Program-made: the position numbers and the translations under genes
Part shown: positions 60,684-64,000 of the stretch, piece after piece
How the letters are laid out: each line of letters starts with the position of its first letter
How positions within the stretch are numbered: the first letter of the stretch is position 1
The notes under the pieces: generated by a model
What the model was told of the DNA's origin: nothing
The model's input: only the letters and a program-made list of their open reading frames with translations
Database searches by the model: none
DNA from: Proteles cristata cristata
Lineage: Eukaryota > Chordata > Mammalia > Carnivora > Hyaenidae
DNA: 64,000 nt
Assembly (NCBI GenBank): GCA_017311185.1
Contig: JAESUZ010001279.1
Span: 1-64,000 of the forward strand
Direction of reading: 5' to 3'

Positions 60684-62476
60684 AAAAATGGGACATTCTT
60701 AAGCTACATTGTTTAGATGATCTGTGTTCGCCTAAACTTTTGCAAACAAGGAACTGTATTCAGGACTGAAACCATTATAAAATGGTTTAGGAATTATCCC
60801 ACTTTAGGCGGAAAGTGGATTAGGCACCAACCCATATGACAGTAGAGCAGTAGCAGGACAGAATGGGGAGACCCGTGACCTCGGTACCAGGGCCGAATGC
60901 CCTCTAAGAGCACAAGGAACACTCTTCTAGATGGCTCCTGGCTGCGTTCATCTGCCCTGAACTTAAACCCACACGAGGGAAATGGGGAGTCAGTTACTTT
61001 GAGAAATTGGGCTCCCTCCCTGCAAACGAGGCTTCACATGACCAGTAACCAGGGAAATGGGCGGTGCGGGGCCATGTGATAGGCAGGATTGTATATCCAG
61101 ACTTTGTTGGACCTGGGCCCAGTAGAGCAAATGCAGTCACTTGTTGTTCAAGTGTTACATGCAGACACCGCCGCCGGTCACTTTCCAGCAGACCAGCAGG
61201 TACCTGGTAGGCAGGGAAATAGGACCCATGCAGAGATGGTCCGCCCCACGCCATGCCCTCTGCACCAGGCCATGACATACTGTGGGACCTGCATCAGGGT
61301 GCGGGAGGGTCCAGAGATGCACCCCTTTCCTCAGGTCATTCTGGGTGCTGCTGGGACACGATGCACAGGCGCAAGGGGCTTTCTACTTGGCCCTCCCTCC
61401 ACTGCTGGGCCACCTTGACTCACTCCCGTGGAGTCCTGGCCCTTCGGGAGCCTTCTTTCTCCTCCTCTGCTGCCCATGCAGCTGCTCCATGGACCCTTAC
61501 ACAGCTGAGCAGACCCTCCAGCCGCACGCAGCTGCTCTGTGGAGTATGCTCCCGGAGAGGAAAGGCAGGGCTGGCCAGACCACTCAGAAATCAATGACAC
61601 CCTGACTCCCTAGTCAAGCCCAATCCTGTGACCTCAAGAGAAATAGGAGACAGAGATCCCATGGTCAAGAACGTGTAGTCACGCATGGAACCAAACCCGC
61701 AGTGTACAGAGTAAGAAGATGTTGGTCTGCTGGAATGTGCTGGCAGTGAGCGCCATGCTGCGTCCTGAGAGATGAAGACGGCGGAGCCAACAGCCGGGAG
61801 AAAGAGAAGGTTCTGGGGCTGGGGAGCGGCACAGTGTTCAGGGAGGTGGGGTGAGAGGATGGTGAGAAGCCCACAGGCCAAGACAGGGATGGCAGGTGGC
61901 GACAGGAACTGGCGTGGTGATGGAGGCACCAGGGAGGCTGGGCTCAGGAGGCTCTGGAAACTTGGCAGAGACTTCGAATGGGGACTTCCTGACAAGGGAA
62001 GTGAAGGCTGGGCCAGGCCGCACGTGGGATGCCCGGAGCAAGATGCCCTCTGGGCTGCCTCAGTTGCTGCCTGTTGAAGCGTCGCTGACAAGATCTGACC
62101 CAGGAGCCACAGTGGTCCTGCATGTGGAACGGCAGGCTTTCAGAATGGTGCCGAAGAGCCGTGGGTACCACCAATTTCCTTACTGGGAACCGTCTGCTGC
62201 TAAAGGATTATTACATCTTTAAAACGTGAGCTGGGGCCCCTCGCCTGGCCCGCCACACTTCCACTGCGGGGTCCAAAGCATGGCCCCTGGGCCAGAGGGA
62301 AGCACACCATGGGGGGAGGGGGGAATTCTGGCCCACGTAGTCTCCCCTTTCTGATCTTTTCTCCATCTCAGGGCCATCCCTTCCACTCAGATACCCAAAA
62401 GCCTCATATTCTTTCCTTCTTCCCAGAATCATAGATTTCAGAATTGGAAGGAACTTATAGAAAGATCACCTAGTCT
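60684..62476. other. Unassigned stretch, GC-rich from 61.2 kb
   Basis: No gene or named repeat recognised. Many overlapping frames on both strands reflect base composition. Confidence 0.45.
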
Positions 62477-62692
62477 AGGGGTCAGCAAACTTCTTCTGTA
62501 ATGGGTCACAGTAAACGTGCTGGGCTTTGCTGACCATACAATCTCTGTCACGACCGCTCAAGTCTGCTGTCGTAGTGTGAAAGCAGCCATGACAAAGGGG
62601 AAGCGAACAGCGTGGCTGTGTTCCAATACAACTTTATTTATAAAAACAGGCAGAGGGCCGGCTCCCGCCCGGGGATCATAATGTGTCACCCC
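62477..62692 (+). mobile_element. hAT (Charlie-type) transposon relic
   Basis: TAGGGGTCAGCAAACTTCTT, GCTGGGCTTTGCTGACCATA, GTGGCTGTGTTCCAATACAA and ACTTTATTTATAAAAACAGG follow a common mammalian non-autonomous hAT element. The right terminal repeat is decayed. Confidence 0.8.
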
Positions 62693-64000
62693 CAACCTAG
62701 TGTGTAAGCTACTTATTTTATAGATGGTAAAGTGGAACCCCAAGAAATGAACCAACTCCGCCCAAGACTCAGAGAACTGAAAATCCCATAGGGCCTGTTA
62801 GGATGTTTGTGTTTTCACTGAGGAAGAGAAAATAAAAAACAGATGGACTGTTGTTGCTTTGTAAGTGTGTTCATTCGCATGAACTTAAATCCTGCCAAGC
62901 AACTCCCAGCTCTTCACACTTGTGAGCTTGGCCCTGGCACGACTGTCTGAGACACATTTCACTCCAGCTCGATGGTAACCATCCTTCTATCACCTGCTGA
63001 GGGACACCACCCTCCTCGCCCCGGAAGGCTGCCGCGTGAGCATCTCAGCACAGACAGGCCCCTGATCTGTATGGTGGGGTTGAGATGTAGGACTCTGATG
63101 GGCAAAACCTTGGCTCTGAGGACCACTGGAGAAGCACGGGGATCCCTCAAAGTTTCAGTCATGCTGCCGGCAAGTGCCTCTTATCCTTATCATTGTCAAC
63201 TATAGGAACCGTGAGCCCCAAATGAGAAGAAAGTACCACTTCAGAGGGGAAACGTGAGGCTCCATGGCACAAGTGGGCCAACACCATGAAGCCTAACTGT
63301 CCTTCCTTTTGGCCGTGATAACTTCATATTCGTGGACCACCCTGTCAGCATGTCAGATTTAAAATATTACACGTGGAATAATGAAAAATTGCCAACATCT
63401 CAACACCATCTCTTGATTAATGGGCAGTTCCTCAGAGATTGATCAGTTTGTTTGATTTTGTTACTCAGAGTGACTGATGGCTATTTTAAAAAATACTTAG
63501 CTTTAGAGTTACCCTACATGAGATAATTTTCATATGCCTTGTGTAGCCCCGTCTAGAATAATTGGACTTTATTGCCTTCCTTCCATGCATGAACTGAGGT
63601 TCCCGGGAGAAGCAAAGCAGATTCAGACTTTGTTGCTTTAATATTTCCATGTAGATCAGCTGCTGTGTTCAGAGAGCGGCTTTGGCCAGATGGCCAGCCA
63701 GCCTGCAGTGACATTTCTCATTTCCCGTCCATTACTCACCAATGGAAAATGATGTGATGTGAATTCCCCATTTTGGGTAATACGCGGTTATAGCCCTGTT
63801 GTACCTGCACTAAAGATAAATGACTTATCATGCAATAATTTCTTAACTCTCCAGGGAAAAAATAGGAGAAACAACACCACGTTTGGCAGGAAGAGGAAGC
63901 ATCACTGTTAAGGCATTCACCGGGACGGCTAAATTTAATTCTTGATTTTTTTTTTCCCGATTGCTTATTTTCTGTTACTTAGAGGGAAAGCAAAGTTTGT
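62693..64000. other. Repeat-poor distal stretch
   Basis: No gene or repeat recognised. The part from 63300 to 63860 is AT-rich with intact-looking non-repetitive sequence and is a candidate conserved non-coding region. Confidence 0.45.

Overview
This window is vertebrate nuclear DNA from a carnivore, most likely a cat-family (feliform) genome. The main evidence is about 28 tRNA-derived SINEs whose head (GCGCCTGGGTGGCTCAGTCG) and body match the carnivore CAN-SINE family in its felid form. They come with carnivore-type LINE-1 tails, mammalian MIR and L2 relics, MaLR-type LTRs, and hAT and Tigger DNA transposon fossils. I see no prokaryotic operon, CRISPR array, phage or plasmid feature.

The only protein-coding gene I can support is claudin-14 (CLDN14), on the minus strand at 15739-16449. 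Its complete 236-residue reading frame sits in one GC-rich coding exon. A good splice acceptor lies 47 bases upstream of the ATG, and a poly(A) signal with a GT-rich downstream element lies about 320 bases after the stop. From the known human layout, in which non-coding 5' exons lie far upstream of a single coding exon, positions above 16497 should be intron or upstream flank of CLDN14. Positions below about 15390 should be intergenic DNA 3' of the gene. No 5' untranslated exon could be identified by eye.

Layout: 1-15390 is intergenic and SINE-dense, with a Tigger-like element, a rearranged L1 ORF2 fragment and several nested SINEs. 15390-16540 is the CLDN14 terminal exon and its CpG island. 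16.5-21.3 kb is repeat-poor intron. 21.4-23.4 kb holds a dispersed direct duplication that includes part of a MaLR LTR. 23.4-64 kb is intron or upstream DNA with L1 tails at 29.4, 32.4, 46.9, 52.0 and 54.2 kb, MaLR LTRs at 34.7, 37.1, 39.7 and 57.1 kb, hAT relics, microsatellites and scattered SINEs. Repeat-poor stretches near 19.1, 59.2 and 63.3-63.9 kb are the best places to look for conserved regulatory DNA.

The window does not show a convincing undescribed system. Its most instructive content is insertion history: SINE inside SINE, two SINEs stacked at one target site, SINEs splitting LTRs, a Tigger element and a MIR, and a second SINE sequence class that can be separated by eye. One short plus-strand segment at 26594-26640 has near-ideal splice sites and may be a cryptic or lncRNA exon.
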